Counted from the stretch's first letter, positions 1-11,355 are shown. The stretch: DNA of 64,000 bases from Adineta vaga (GCA_021613535.1 CP075494.1:620001-684000), one strand, 5' to 3'. Program-made: numbers and translations. Notes: a model not told the origin generated them from the sequence alone.

Positions 1-2290
1 GCTGGTCAAATTTCGTCTTTGGGTCTACCTGGTGCAGTTCACCACTCGCTTCTCTCTCACGTGTATTTCTTATTTTTTATTTTCTCTCTTCGTTTGCTCT
101 CTTTTTTATCTAAACTTTTCATTCTTACAAATATCAATACACAGCTCATGCTCAAATTGTCCCTATAGGACCGCCATGGTCACTGGGATATAGTATGCTA
201 ATAAAAAAAAAAAAAAAAAAAAAAAAAGTTGTCATCCGTATGCAAGCGTCATTTTTCTCACACAAATTTAATATTTTTGTTACTAGTATGTTGGTTTTTT
301 TCGTTTCTTCAATTCATCAGGTGAAATAATTACAAAAACTTGAAAAGATAAGGGAAAAAAGAAGTTGCAACACATTCGATTAAAAACAAGTTAAACAACA
401 ACAACACATATATGACATATTAATATTAAAATAATGTACATATTCACTACGTTACCCGTCGAATTGGTCTATCGAATTCTCGACAAGCTTCTCAGTCGAG
501 GGAAAATCTTCTAAATGTAAAATTTTGTTTTATTCCATAAGAAATATAATATTAAAAATAATTTGAATACCATTAGAGTTTCATTAAAAAAATAATTTTA
601 AAATAAAACTGTAAATCAAATGAACTTATTAAACAATAAATTTATTAAAAATATAAATTAGAAATAATATCAGCTATTGTTTATGTTTACATTATAAGAA
701 AAATGTTCGTTGAATAGACTTTTTTATGAAATTAACGAATAAATTTAAAGATAGAAATAATTTTTGAATTTCATTTTTCATTATTACGATATTGAATTCT
801 TTAGAATTTTACAAAAACAAAAGATTCGAAAATGTTTTTATTTATTTTTATCAGAGAAATACTATTATATTCAGCGCGTCTTTTTTCTGGATATAAATAT
901 CATCATCATCATCATCATCAGAAAATTGAATCAAGAAAATCATTCATATGAGAATTTTGTTTAAAATACACTTTCATTGACAACCGATCAAGAACAAATC
1001 GGTGAATAAAATCAACAGAAATTATTCCGAAAAAAATACGTTTTGGAAGAAAACCAGCGAAATTTATCGGTATTATTATGCTTACATTCATCACTATAGT
1101 TTATTTAGTTAACCTTAAATGATATTTTTCTTCTTCGTTGGAAAGATGAACAACTTCGTGAACTTTATATGAATTCACCAGTAGATATTTTCTTGTTTAT
1201 ATTTCGATTTGAAAGGAATTACGAACGACTTTTTTTTTTCGATTATTTACGCATTGAATTGGATTAGTCTTTATAACTTATAATTCTTTGAGATCAAAAT
1301 TTGATTTACTGATTAATTCTGTGACTGGAAAATGGAGAATTTGAATTACTATTGATACCATTAAAATTGGCAAATACGGAAGGTATGTATAATGACGAAT
1401 GTTGAGTATCAGACAAAAATTGAGATATTATTATCTTTGTTCCTCTTCGTTATTGTCGTTAATCTATCAAGGAGATATGGGAAAGATAAATGATGATATC
1501 ATAATAAATATCAATAGGATTAAATCAAATCAAATTTGTATAGTTGGTTATTAAATTGATTTAGATGGATGAATAAATAAATAATAAACTAGAAAAACAG
1601 TTTATATACTATCTATCTCTCGAATATCATATAGTACAGAAGAATACATAGACAAGGCCTAGATTAAACGATTATTATCATTACTGTTATTCTTATACGA
1701 ATAGATTTAATACAATTCTAGGTATAAAGAAAAGAAAATAGAAACATCTCGTTCATTACGATATATGTTCGAGGTCTTTATCGATATAGATAGAAAAGAA
1801 TGAATCGAGGGTATTCGAATTATAAATAGATTATAGAAGATTGCTAAGAAGTGAATAACAATTTCATATTCTTTTATACATTCTTATTATAAGGTTCAAA
1901 ATAAACATACATGTGAAAAAAATCATATTATTATCCATTCAAGACTGATACTTTGACTTAAATGGACGACTATTTATATCATAGATTTCCATTTATATTA
2001 ACAAAAATAATATGATAAAATGTGCATGTCTTTCTTTCGTTCTTTTCTATCTTGTATTTTCTTTTTTCTTCTCTTCTTTCCACATGCACTAGTATATAGA
2101 TATATTTATCTTTTATGCATATTAACATGATCTTCATGTGTGTGAACACGTACGTATGCCTGTACACATAGTAAAATGAAATGAAAAACAAGATCTTAGA
2201 TAATAAAATGAAGAATTATTATATGTTTCAGACGACAAAAAGCTATACATATACATCATGATGAGAATATTTTCGTTGTTTCTCTTTTAG
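1..2290. other. AT-rich non-coding stretch at the left edge
   Basis: I see no convincing gene. The first 60 bases are less AT-rich, stay open in frame 1 and end at a possible GTGTAT splice donor, so they may be the last part of an exon cut by the window edge; this is too short to name. There is a run of 25 A at 203-227 and an ATC triplet repeat at about 899-920. Short open frames on both strands here are low-complexity and lack family motifs. Confidence 0.5.
203..227 (+). repeat. poly(A) run of 25
   Basis: Twenty-five uninterrupted A residues. It could be a retroposition tail or simple slippage; I see no recognisable retrogene directly upstream. Confidence 0.9.
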
Positions 2291-3291
2291 ATGGTAACAG
2301 ATTCCATTATTAGACTCTTCGATGGTTATAATTTTCGTAAAACTGGTAAGACAAAAAGTTTATTAGTACGTTTTAAATAAAATGATATCGATCATTTTTT
2401 TCTGTATAGGAAATCGATATACTTGTTTATTTTGCTATGATTTTTCAATTGGTGCTTTGAAAAAATTATTAACACATATGGAAAAGTTTCATTCTGATGA
2501 ATTTTTGCAATTGGTTCAAGAACGTAGAGATGTAATTGATGTTTTAGATGCAGCTATCATGAATATAAGTAATGAAGTAAGAATAAATTCAAATTTTTAT
2601 TTGAACTTGTTTTTCAAAATAGATGGATGAAAATGGAAGTCATGTTGATGGTCAATCTATTTCTATTTCGAACAGTTCATCAAATATTGTTCGACAGTCG
2701 ACAACAACAACAATGGATAATCTTTTTAGTTTGTCATCGTCCTCAATGGATAGAAATACTCGATTAAACGTCGAAGTATGTATCTTGCTTCTTCAAAATT
2801 TCCTCCTAGAAATTTTTTTCTTCGTACGTATGGAGTTGAGATATGAAAATGAAAGGTCAAAATCAAAATACCGTTTTATCAATCTGTTAGAAGAAGAAAA
2901 AGGAAATTTTAATTTGACTATATTGTCTATATGTCTGTTTTCGGCCTTAGTCGTCTGCGTTGACAATGACCAACAACATTTATCCAATCATATTCGTCAA
3001 TATTGTCTTTTTGTTTCTTTCTCTTGCATTGAGTATATATAATTCTTTTTTTCTCTCTCGATCATATTATTATTAAGAAAACGTCATATAATCGAATAAC
3101 AATATGTCTGAAAAAGAACAAGTAGATGAAGTTTATATCATACACTCATATTCTTTTTTTTCCTCTAGAATAATGATTTGGCATTTAAAGCCGCAGTTCA
3201 TGAGTTGCACACAAAATTCCAACAAGGTCAAATTGATTCCAGTCAACTTGTTGCTCAAATACAACAACTCCAAATACGCTTTCAAAAATAA
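2291..3291 (+). CDS. small C2H2 zinc-finger protein, four exons
   Basis: Four exons fit in phase: 2291-2345, 2410-2576, 2623-2775 and 3169-3291, all with GT-AG introns, giving about 165 residues and a TAA stop. Residues about 20-46 form one C2H2-like finger (YTCLFC, then 12 residues, H, four residues, H in HMEKFH). Exon 3 encodes a Ser/Thr-rich linker. Exon 4 encodes a short Gln-rich helix-like tail (QGQIDSSQLVAQIQQLQ). A single finger suggests a nucleic-acid or protein-binding role, but I recognise no named family. The ATG sits immediately after an AG, so 2291 could also be an internal exon start and more N-terminal sequence may exist upstream. The consistent phases across three introns are the main evidence that the gene is real. 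Confidence 0.5.
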
Positions 3292-4560
3292 TGGGTCATT
3301 TTGCTTTTTCATGAAATTTTCTTTTTTCATCTTCGGATTGTTTGAAAAGAAAATAAAAGAAGTCATTTTTTTCAAATATGATCATATTGAATATTTTCAA
3401 AGAAATTATTCTATCCATTTTTAGAGTATATATTGTGAAGTGACATATCTTTCTCGGTAGAACTATAATTCTATGTATGCAAATATTATTTGTATTTTGT
3501 ACGGATGCATAATATCTCGATGTAAAGGATACTGATTTCGATGATGAGAAAACGAAAAAGTTCTAAAGACAACAAAAACAGATAAATAAGTTTAACGAGA
3601 TTTCTTTTTAAAAGAATGCAGGGTGTGGGTAACATCAATTCTCAACTCAAATTCATGCTTGATGCTTACTATTTAATCAAAAGTTTGTAGATATCCGTTT
3701 CAATGTATGTTCAAAAAGATAGTTATTGACTATTTCTTAAGAACTCATAAGAAGTACTATATGATAGCTTTTTTCTTAACTAACTAAAGATTAGAAACCT
3801 CGCCACATCTTCTGATAATTAGTTCCATTAACTGTTAATAAGAACATGTCTAATAACATCACGATAATCAGATCAAATAACGATATTCCATCGAGTAGCA
3901 ATTCTGTCCTTTGAAAAATCACTTTATTATGAAATATTGTGTTGGAATTGAGTGAAATAACACATGTAAATGTATTACTTGTTTAAAATACTATTCTTTC
4001 ATTCAAATTAATTCTGTACATAGTACACTTTGATTAATTCATTTACTTGGTTGTGTAATTGTCTTAGGTTCAGAAGAATGAAGAAAACGGTTGGATGAAG
4101 TTTTACTCAAACTTGCCAAAAAAAAGTGATTGAAAACTATCTTTGATTTTTTTATTAGATTATGAACAGATTCTCCAATTGTTTGAGCAATCCTGTCCTT
4201 CTGTTATTTCTACACAATGTCTTCGAGTTAGTAACCATTATGAAGACGAACAAAGAATTTTGAATATCTTTTCGATAAGTCAAGTTTCAGTATCAAAATT
4301 TGTTGAACATTGCCGGATATCAACGTGAAATATATAAACAGAAATTGAATAGATATGTGTTGCTATCTTTATACACTACATCGTTATGTCCTAAGAGCAG
4401 CAAACTTTGTCAAACAGATTCTTAAGTTTCGGACAGTCTACGATTAATTTCGCGAATTTGACGAATGCATACAAATGAATAAAATCTCATCTAATTGAAG
4501 TTTTCGGAACTTTTCTACAATTGTTGATTATTTCATATCGGTATGTCTTGTTGATCTTTA
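3292..4560. other. non-coding stretch with one possible exon
   Basis: Mostly AT-rich sequence without family motifs. 4162-4328, after a TTTTATTAG acceptor-like site, is open (DYEQILQLFEQSCPS...) and may be a stray exon, but I could not join it to anything. Confidence 0.4.
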
Positions 4561-5240
4561 ATCGATTCGTATTCATGATATTGAAAAAGATAAACTTATT
4601 TCTTTATCTGTTAATCTGTCTGATTCATATTGTCTTTATTCATTAAATATTCAAACAGCAGATTCAATTAAAGATTTAAATCAAATTTATCAATTAATAT
4701 TTTCATTACCAAAATTAAAATCAAATAAACTTTCATTAAATGACGATGAATATTCGATATCAACAATTAAGTCCTATTGAACATTTACATATATCACATT
4801 CATCTACATTTGATAAATTATCAGCATTAATATCATATACACCAAAACTTCATTATCTTGAACTTTTATGTCCAAATCGAGAAGTTAATTTTGAAGATAT
4901 GTTGCGAATTGATTTAAATTATTTATCAATACATATAAGTTATTTGGATTTTGATGAATTTGAATTATTTATGAAAAAATTCATTCAAATTTAAAAACTT
5001 TACATATTCGTTTTTCATATTGATTTAGATATTTTTAATGATTATCACTGGGAAAAACTTATTTCAGAAAATTTTCCTCAATTAAAAAATTTTCTTTAAA
5101 TTATTATGATTCAGAAATTATTAATGAACATCCAATTAATAATGGTGGATTAAATCAATTTATTTCATTATTTCAGATTCAACGAAATTTAACTTTTGAT
5201 ATTGAAATTTATGACTGTACAGCTAATTATCATATTTAGC
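4561..5240 (+). pseudogene. decayed F-box/LRR-type protein fragment
   Basis: Coding-like sequence continues through three reading frames. Frame one (about 4561-4770) reads IHDIEKDKLISLSVNLSD and runs to LPKLKSNKLSLNDDEYS. It then shifts into 4755-4994 (LSPIEHLHISHSS, YTPKLHYLELLCPN). A further shift gives NLKTLHIRFSY and DYHWEKLISENFPQLK, with stops between. The spacing of LHYLEL, LNYLSIHIS and LKTLHI resembles the leucine-rich half of the intact F-box/LRR gene at 11656-13482 (EYTPNLEYLNLRIK). No F-box is visible, so the copy is 5'-truncated as well as frameshifted. It is almost certainly non-functional. Confidence 0.7.
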
Positions 5241-5274
5241 CATACAAGTAATGCCTGTTCCATTTATTTTGTGA

Positions 5275-5297
5275 AACACTATCTTTCAGATAGTGTT
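5275..5297. repeat. 10-bp perfect stem-loop
   Basis: AACACTATCT, a 3-base loop TTC, then AGATAGTGTT: a perfect hairpin just after the F-box/LRR pseudogene. Function unknown; it is not followed by a T-run. Confidence 0.7.
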
Positions 5298-5601
5298 GAA
5301 GTGTATAGAGACAGAAATTTGGAATTCCTCCTCCTTCCCCGACAGAAGTGAACGACACGATCAAAAACTCTCTAACAGACATGACCAACACTTCTGATAA
5401 ATCCTCACGCTATATACACAAATCCATAGAAACTGTATATATGTTACAGGATATTCGAGGGTACATCATGTTTCACATTTTTAAGCCCACAGGGATGGTA
5501 GGAACAGCTTTTTTCTTTGTTTTTATGTAGAAATCTATGGTATAATTCTTCTGAACAATCGAAATCAAGTCAATTGTCAATGAAACATTTTGATTCTGAC
5601 G

Positions 5602-5673
5602 AAGAGGGTGTGTGGGCATGGATGTGGGTGTGGTGCCTCTGTTTAACAATACTCACATCCTAATCACACCCAT
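5602..5673. repeat. telomere-like TGTGGG inverted repeat (copy 1)
   Basis: A G/T-rich arm (GAGGGTGTGTGGG, GATGTGGGTGTGG) faces a C/A-rich arm (CTCACATCC, CACACCCATCTC) across a loop of about 20 bases. It belongs to the dispersed family described in the findings. Confidence 0.75.
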
Positions 5674-5861
5674 CTCAAAAATATAAGAACAAAAAGTTCA
5701 TTTGAAGATGTGTTTTTCTTCTTCATTTAATTTGATTATTAATTCATTTGTTCTTGATTGATATCTAGTATCTTTGAACAATGGAAATACACATACAGAC
5801 AAGTAAAACTAGATAATTTTGATTTTTCGTGGTTATGGAACAGCACGGACTGTTCATAAAT

Positions 5862-6326
5862 TTAAAACTTGATCAAAAAATGATTTTTATCTGGGTGTGG
5901 GTGTGGGTGGGTGTGGGTGTGGGTGTGGGTGTGGGTGTAGATGTAAGTATCGGTTCTACACTCACCCTCTAGATGTCCACTACAAGGACATATGAAAACA
6001 CGTCCACTTGATGTCACTAGTTGAACACAACATTCAGATGGTGATAACGCTATTTCATTACTTAACCGACAACATGTTTTCGAATATATTCCACATATTT
6101 GTCCAGGACAACAAATATCAGTTGGGTTATTACATGATTCAAGTGTTCGTCTACATGACCTTTCCATACATTTCTCATCACAACAGATTCCACTACAACA
6201 TTCTTTTGAAGACGTACAAGCTGATTAATCTCCTAAACAAATAGCTTTTAATACAAGTTCATTAAGTCGACATTCGACCACAATGAATAATAAAATAATC
6301 GAACCAATAGCAAATAATTTCAACAT
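5862..6326 (-). pseudogene. Cys-rich secreted protein with premature stop
   Basis: On the minus strand an ATG at 6326 begins a hydrophobic signal-peptide-like segment (MLKLFAIGSIILLFIVVEC). The frame meets a TAA at 6227-6225 and then continues in the same frame with a dense cysteine pattern: KECCSGICCDEKC, DICCPGQICGIYSKTCC, SECC, ICPCSG. A mature Cys-rich domain directly downstream in frame implies one coding unit broken by one nonsense change; I found no intron that removes the stop while keeping phase. The 3' end runs into a TGTGGG repeat, which translates as THTHTHPHPHP. A good donor (GTGAGT) lies where the repeat begins, so the true C-terminus may be spliced or may have been replaced. 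Family not recognised. Confidence 0.55.
5891..5970. repeat. TGTGGG tandem array plus inverted arm (copy 2)
   Basis: About eight near-perfect copies of GGGTGT in a row (5891-5938), followed by a short loop and an opposing arm ending CTACACTCACCCTC. It is the longest pure telomere-like run in the window and overlaps the 3' end of the Cys-rich gene. Confidence 0.85.
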
Positions 6327-7279
6327 TTTTAAATGATTTTAATCTGATATATATAAAAAGAATACAAATAAAAATTACCTTGTAAGAATATATTTGTGTA
6401 TTATTGTATATCGATCATTTTCATTGGCCTTATATAGTTTTCATTAATTATTTCATCATTAGCGTAGAGACAAAAAGAAAACCCTATTTTTATCTTGACG
6501 ATTATGTTATAGGCGCAAATACATGAATGGACAAAATGACGTCAATTGTACATTGCGTTTTTTCTTATTTTTTTGACGTTGATATCTCGTGATTATCAAT
6601 AAGGTTTTTTTTCATGATTTTTTCGCTAGAAGTAACTTCTTAAATAGTAAATAGTTTATTTCATTGATAGAAAAGCATATTCATTTGTAGTGAGCCATTA
6701 ACGATGATACAAGTGTTTTATTCAAAAATGTCAAAAATAAAAAAAAATCTATTTGTGTATTAATAAATATACATGAATCTTTTCTTTCGAATATTACAAA
6801 TGTGATCATTTTCGAAGAGAAAAATCCTTGTGGGAAGATTTAATGATAAAAAATCTATTTTCTAAATACATTTCAAGAATAAATTGTTATTAATATCTTA
6901 CTTGTAATGATAACACAGCTAGAAAAAAAGAACAGAAAGATAAAAATTCAAGTGAAGAACAAGCCAAAGAGAAAAGAAGAACGGTCGACGATGATCTGAA
7001 GACTCAACGTTAAAACAAATCTTGATGAGTGTGTCTTTTAATTGGTGCTCATATAGAAAGAAAGCAAGGTGATGTTACATAAGTTTATCTGAAATTTATT
7101 ATTTTTGTTAAATATGTCAAATGAAAATGTTAATGAAGAAATTTTGCTTTTGAATGATTCTTATATGTAGCAAAGAAATTAGATCATGAACATTTAGTTC
7201 TAATCGATCAAAAATCATGAGAAATCTGGTCTAAATTTGTTATTTTTGTTGAACATAATGATGCATTTGTTTTTATTTA

Positions 7280-7332
7280 GGGTGTGGGTGTGGGTGTTCA
7301 TTTTATCATCAACTACAACCGCACCCACACCT
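7280..7332. repeat. TGTGGG inverted repeat (copy 3)
   Basis: GGGTGTGGGTGTGGGTG faces CCGCACCCACACC across about 25 bases. Confidence 0.75.
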
Positions 7333-7502
7333 GGAAGTCCATCATATGCATTCGGAAGTGCCGTAAGAATATACCACGTCATGAACGAATGTCTGAAAGA
7401 GTTTTTCATAAAACTACTTCGTTGAGTCTCAAAAGGATCCTCTGAGATTTTCCGGTTGAACTGCTCTTATGGGTATGAAACATACCTTGATAATCAAATG
7501 AT

Positions 7503-7560
7503 GAATCTTGAGGGTGTGGGTGTGGTTGAATGTTTCTTCTGTACCCTCACCCACATCCAA
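7503..7560. repeat. TGTGGG inverted repeat with CTTGAGGG border (copy 4)
   Basis: Starts AATCTTGAGGGTGTGGGTGTGG and closes with ACCCTCACCCACATCC. The CTTGAGGG border recurs in copies at 35994, 36075 and 40692 and, as CCCTCAAGATTCC, at 31237. Confidence 0.8.
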
Positions 7561-8202
7561 CTTTTTGGCTTGTCAAATAAAAGCACGTATAGTTTGAAAA
7601 TGACTGAAATCATATATCGTATTGATTTTTGATACATATGATATCGTTTTTTCTCTCATTTATTATGAAGAATAAAAAACCATAAAAAGGAACTTTCATA
7701 TCACTGAAACATTTCTCGATCATAAAAGACATAGATGACTATCATTTTACAGCAAAAACAAATCTTTTGCCACTTGCCAATCTAACAACGGCTCAAAGGT
7801 AAAAGATAAAGAGAATATTTTTATGACATTCTATTTAGCACAGAGACAGAAAAAAGTTAGATATCATTTTCTGAATCGGTTGTTTTGTTGTTAAAATATG
7901 CTGACTGAATTGGTTCGTATATATAAATGAGCGTATGATCTTTGATTGAAACAAGAAATTTATTTCCGCGCCGTATACGAAAAAAATCCCGTCAGTTGAC
8001 GGAGGTTAATTTTTATAATCTTTAGAAAATTTGTTAAGGAAGTTTTCCAAGAGCTTTATCACAGGAAAACTGAAATTCTGGACTCATTTACAATTAATGA
8101 CAAACTGATGGACCGTTATGTGCATTTTATGTGACTTAATGTTTCAAAAGACATCAGTGACAAAACAGGAACTTTAAATAGAATTTTATCGTTGAAGACC
8201 GA

Positions 8203-8266
8203 GTCTATGGGTGTGGGTATGTGCGGGTATCAGTTAAGAATCACACCGATACCCACACCTATAGAC
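8203..8266. repeat. TGTGGG-type inverted repeat (copy 5)
   Basis: Outer arms GTCTATGGGTGTGGGTA and TACCCACACCTATAGAC are nearly perfect inverted complements, extending beyond the telomere motif itself. Confidence 0.8.
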
Positions 8267-8746
8267 GTCTTTCGTGAGACACGCCCCCTCAACATAGTTA
8301 GTCATCGAGCAACATTCAAACACAACCTACAGTAAATATGTCATCGCTTTCTGTCAAAGCGAGATGATTTCGAGCGAAAATTTCTCAAACTGAAGGATTT
8401 ACACCTTTAAAAAGATCAAAATTCGAGCATTTTTCGAAGTATAGTCGATCAAAATCACCTCCAAAAATAATAAAAATCTCAGTTATTTTTCATTCTAATG
8501 GAGTAGAACAACTGTCAGCGAGGCATCAAGCTTTCCGCCCTCACCGGCACTATCATCGATGCCCTCTGATTGTTCGCCATCTCACCCTCCAAATGATTGT
8601 AGCGACACGTCTACAGCATTGAATATCGATTTTTCCCTCTTTTTGTTTTTCAATTTCAGAGATGCTCATTAACCTTTGAGCTTTTACAGACGATTTTGTC
8701 TTCAATGTTAATCTTTTCAAGTCATCGTAGAAGACAATGCAGTAGT

Positions 8747-8796
8747 GAAGCTACCTGATGAGACCTCTCAGAAAGGTCGAAACTAGTCGTAGCTTT
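8747..8796 (+). ncRNA. type I hammerhead ribozyme
   Basis: All conserved core positions are present. Stem I pairs GAAGCTAC (8747-8754) with GTAGCTTT (8789-8796). The core CTGATGA is at 8755-8761. Stem II is GACCT (8762-8766) with AGGTC (8774-8778), closed by a 7-base loop. GAAA is at 8779-8782. Stem III is a minimal two-pair stem (AC/GT) with a TA loop. The predicted cleavage site follows GTC, between 8788 and 8789. Hammerheads with very short stem III are known from Penelope-like retroelements, including the bdelloid Athena/Terminon group. No reverse transcriptase frame is visible nearby, so this is probably the surviving tail of an old insertion. Confidence 0.85.
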
Positions 8797-9781
8797 CTCA
8801 TTTCATAATACTCACTCTAGCGACGATGGAAAAAGGCTTCATTGTTTCTGATTTTTCGATAATTAATTGTCAGATTTCGTGAACTACCATTGTTTAATTA
8901 CGAAAATATGTAACTGTATTTAGTGTTATTGGAATAAAAAATGTTTGAAAGGGATATATGTTGAATGATCATAGTAGAGGTTTATTTGAAGACAACTTCT
9001 ATGGATATACCTTCTTTAAAGCGACAAGAGTAGATTACAAACACGTTTAAACTGATCATGGAACAGCATATACGAAGTTTTTAGATATAAAACTTTTCGT
9101 TACAGACATAAATGCGGTCGTTGAGTCATTCATCCTTCATTTTGTTGGACGCTCATAGTCGAGAAATATATTGTTGATGATGCAGAACAAAGAATAAGAG
9201 TTACATACATGAAATTTTTGATTTTGTTGCCATGAATTGAAATAGAAAGCGATTATCGCTGAGAAGATCTTAGTTGGTCTTTGTTATCACAGGAACTAGG
9301 AGAAATTAGTTTTCGGAGAATTTTGAAAGTTTTTCAAAGAACGATGTTGATGAACTGAAATATGAATATAATTAATCGACCAAAGAAAACCGAGTTTTGA
9401 TAGTTCTTCATAGAATGACGTTCGTTTTTAGAATAAATGAGCGAAATCTAGAATTAATGCAAGATTTGATCGGTCTGAATGAATCACTACAGAATGAAAG
9501 GGAAAGAAAATAAGGCAGAAATTTATTACAAGTCGGTGATGAATAATAACTACGAAGAAATAATATTGACAAAGGAAGAAGTGAAATGAAATAGTCTGAC
9601 AGAAAAAAGAAAGAACAGAAGAGAATGGGGAGTTTTCGATTGTTTTTTTCCATGTTTATCTTATGCGGGGGAAAAGCCACGATATAAAAGACCATTTTTT
9701 CGTGCTAAATGTATAAATAACTGTGATTTGTCTGTACTAAGCGTGTATTTAACAGTCGACGGACTTAATACAAAAGAAACA
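8797..9781. other. non-coding, promoter side of the PARP-like gene
   Basis: No gene recognised. TATAAATA at about 9712-9719 lies 63-70 bases upstream of the ATG at 9782 and may serve as the core promoter of the PARP-like gene. Confidence 0.4.
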
Positions 9782-10540
9782 ATGGCTTCTACTGATGCAC
9801 ATTCATTGCGGTCATTAATCAGTGCTGCAATCCAAAGCTTATATCCTGCAACAGCGAGAGCAGGATCAATTGCAATAGCAGCACCAACAGGCGGTAACGA
9901 TGGATCCTTGGCATTGTATCCAGTAAATGTAGTTCAAGTGTACCATTCATCGCTCGTCCCATCCGTCTCCGCTACTGGTCAAAGTATCCCAAGAGAATAT
10001 CTCGATGGACCGCTTGCAATTGATATAGATTGTCTGGATTCGAAATTCGATCATGATTTTACTAAAATAAAGGACATTAGCAGAACATTCCGAAGAGGCA
10101 ATCAGCCGTATGAACGACCATGCGGATCATATCGATATGCATTGAAGGTTAAAGACAAATTTGGTGAAGACAATACGTGGCTTGGGATGACAGGAGATGA
10201 CCCCAATGAGTGGCCTGTTTCTTATCATGGTACAGGAAAACACAATGCATTGAACATAGCTGAAGAAGGTTTTAAACTGAGTAAAAGTAAACGATTTCTG
10301 TATGGGAAAGGAATCTATTGCACACCAGAATTGAAGATCGCCCAATACTATGCAACTAGTTTTATTCATGAAGATACATCGTACAAGTGTGTCATTCAGA
10401 ACCGCGTCAATCCCAAATATTTAAAAGTCATTCCGAAAACAGAGACAGGCATAGGTATCTATTGGTTGAGTGCAGCTGATGAAGATGTGGACGAAAGTGA
10501 ATTCATCCGACCTTATGGTTTGTGTTTATTCAAAATGTAA
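9782..10540 (+). CDS. PARP/ADP-ribosyltransferase-like protein
   Basis: The 252-residue frame starts at the first ATG (MASTDAHS); an in-frame extension to 9728 would need TTG and is unlikely. The C-terminal half carries an ADP-ribosyltransferase-like pattern: WPVSYHGTG (His about 149), AEEGFKLSKSKRF, GKGIYCTP (Tyr about 179), AQYYA, a QNRVNPKYLKVIP strand and a closing IRPYGLC. His plus Tyr in this order is the NAD-binding signature of H-Y-type (PARP-like) folds. I do not see a clear catalytic Glu at the usual third position, so the enzyme may be mono-ADP-ribosylating or only NAD/ADP-ribose binding. There is no signal peptide. The N-terminal 100 residues are Ala/Ser-rich without a recognised domain. 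Single exon. Confidence 0.65.
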   Translation: MASTDAHSLRSLISAAIQSLYPATARAGSIAIAAPTGGNDGSLALYPVNVVQVYHSSLVPSVSATGQSIPREYLDGPLAIDIDCLDSKFDHDFTKIKDISRTFRRGNQPYERPCGSYRYALKVKDKFGEDNTWLGMTGDDPNEWPVSYHGTGKHNALNIAEEGFKLSKSKRFLYGKGIYCTPELKIAQYYATSFIHEDTSYKCVIQNRVNPKYLKVIPKTETGIGIYWLSAADEDVDESEFIRPYGLCLFKM

Positions 10541-11285
10541 TCAGCTTGTTTAGCCCTATGAACATTTTCTCAAGTGCTAAACAAATTTCACATTCGTTTT
10601 CTTCTGTTTTTCTCAAGTATTCCGGAGTATATTTAAAAATCGACATAGCGAAGATAGTCTCAGCGACGTCTATCTGAAATACGATAAGGTTCTTATGCAC
10701 ACAAGTATGTTTGCTCTCTCTTCTAACGATAGAGTTTTTCAAAACCAAAGAAAACATTCTTCTTTTTTCCGTATGCTGTCGCGATCAATCACAACGAAAA
10801 GGGTGGGGTGTGAGACACGCTACCATATGATCACGATTCCGTCCTGGCTTAAAGGACTCATTAGATGGCTTTAATTCCAGTTCGATTCAAATTAACAATG
10901 AATATAAAGATATCTATAAAAAAAAAGTTCAAGATCATCTTGTATAATATACTGTGGAAGTCAGCCGTGGTTTATGCGAAACTCCTCTTGTGGTGGAATT
11001 GCTCATTTTCAGGGCTTTTCATAAAATGCTCTTAAAAAATTGAGGATTCAATATTTTCTTAAACAGTTTGGCGAAGAGTATGGATTTCTCTGCATTACCT
11101 ACACCCTTAACTATTCAACAGGTTTCACTTTATTTCTATATATGATAAGAAAAAATTCGTATAATACAAAATTCATCTAACATAATTCAGAGCCACATTT
11201 GAATACTCCCACTCGAACTAAATGTGGAAAACAACGTGTATCAGACTGAAACATATCACAAAAGAATATTCGAAGCCAAACAAGT

Positions 11286-11339
11286 CAAGGAGAGAAAAGC
11301 GGATCCCGGTGGATCCTAGGATCCGCTTTTCTCTCCTTG
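11286..11339. repeat. 21-bp perfect inverted repeat with BamHI-like spacer
   Basis: Arm 11286-11306 (CAAGGAGAGAAAAGCGGATCC) and its exact reverse complement at 11319-11339 flank a 12-base spacer that carries another GGATCC. The arms are purine/pyrimidine biased. It could form a strong cruciform or transcript hairpin. No T-run follows, so a terminator role is not indicated. Confidence 0.9.
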
Positions 11340-11355
11340 TAATTACCTTTGCAGA

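Larger units (their letters stand above)
6330..8746. other. non-coding stretch with three TGTGGG hairpins
   Basis: No gene recognised. Open frames at 7215-7425 on both strands coincide with a TGTGGG hairpin and look like by-products of the repeat. Sequence from about 8480 up to the hammerhead at 8747 is less AT-rich and could be retroelement remnant. Confidence 0.5.

Noticed and set aside
296-340. A third CTGATGA motif on the minus strand as a hammerhead candidate
   Set aside because: No stem II or stem III pairing and no GAAAC in the right place.
764-964. Open frame on the plus strand with a run of Ile codons
   Set aside because: It comes from the ATC triplet repeat and AT-rich sequence; no motif and no splice context.
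5871-5970. CRISPR-like short repeats
   Set aside because: The repeats are telomere-type GGGTGT units without spacers, in a eukaryotic genome.
7215-7425. Overlapping open frames on both strands
   Set aside because: Both cross TGTGGG copy 3 and owe their length to stop-free GT/CA repeats.
10530-10757. Possible BTB-domain scrap on the plus strand and a minus-strand frame
   Set aside because: About 30 residues with weak similarity; neither strand shows splice sites or a continuing domain.
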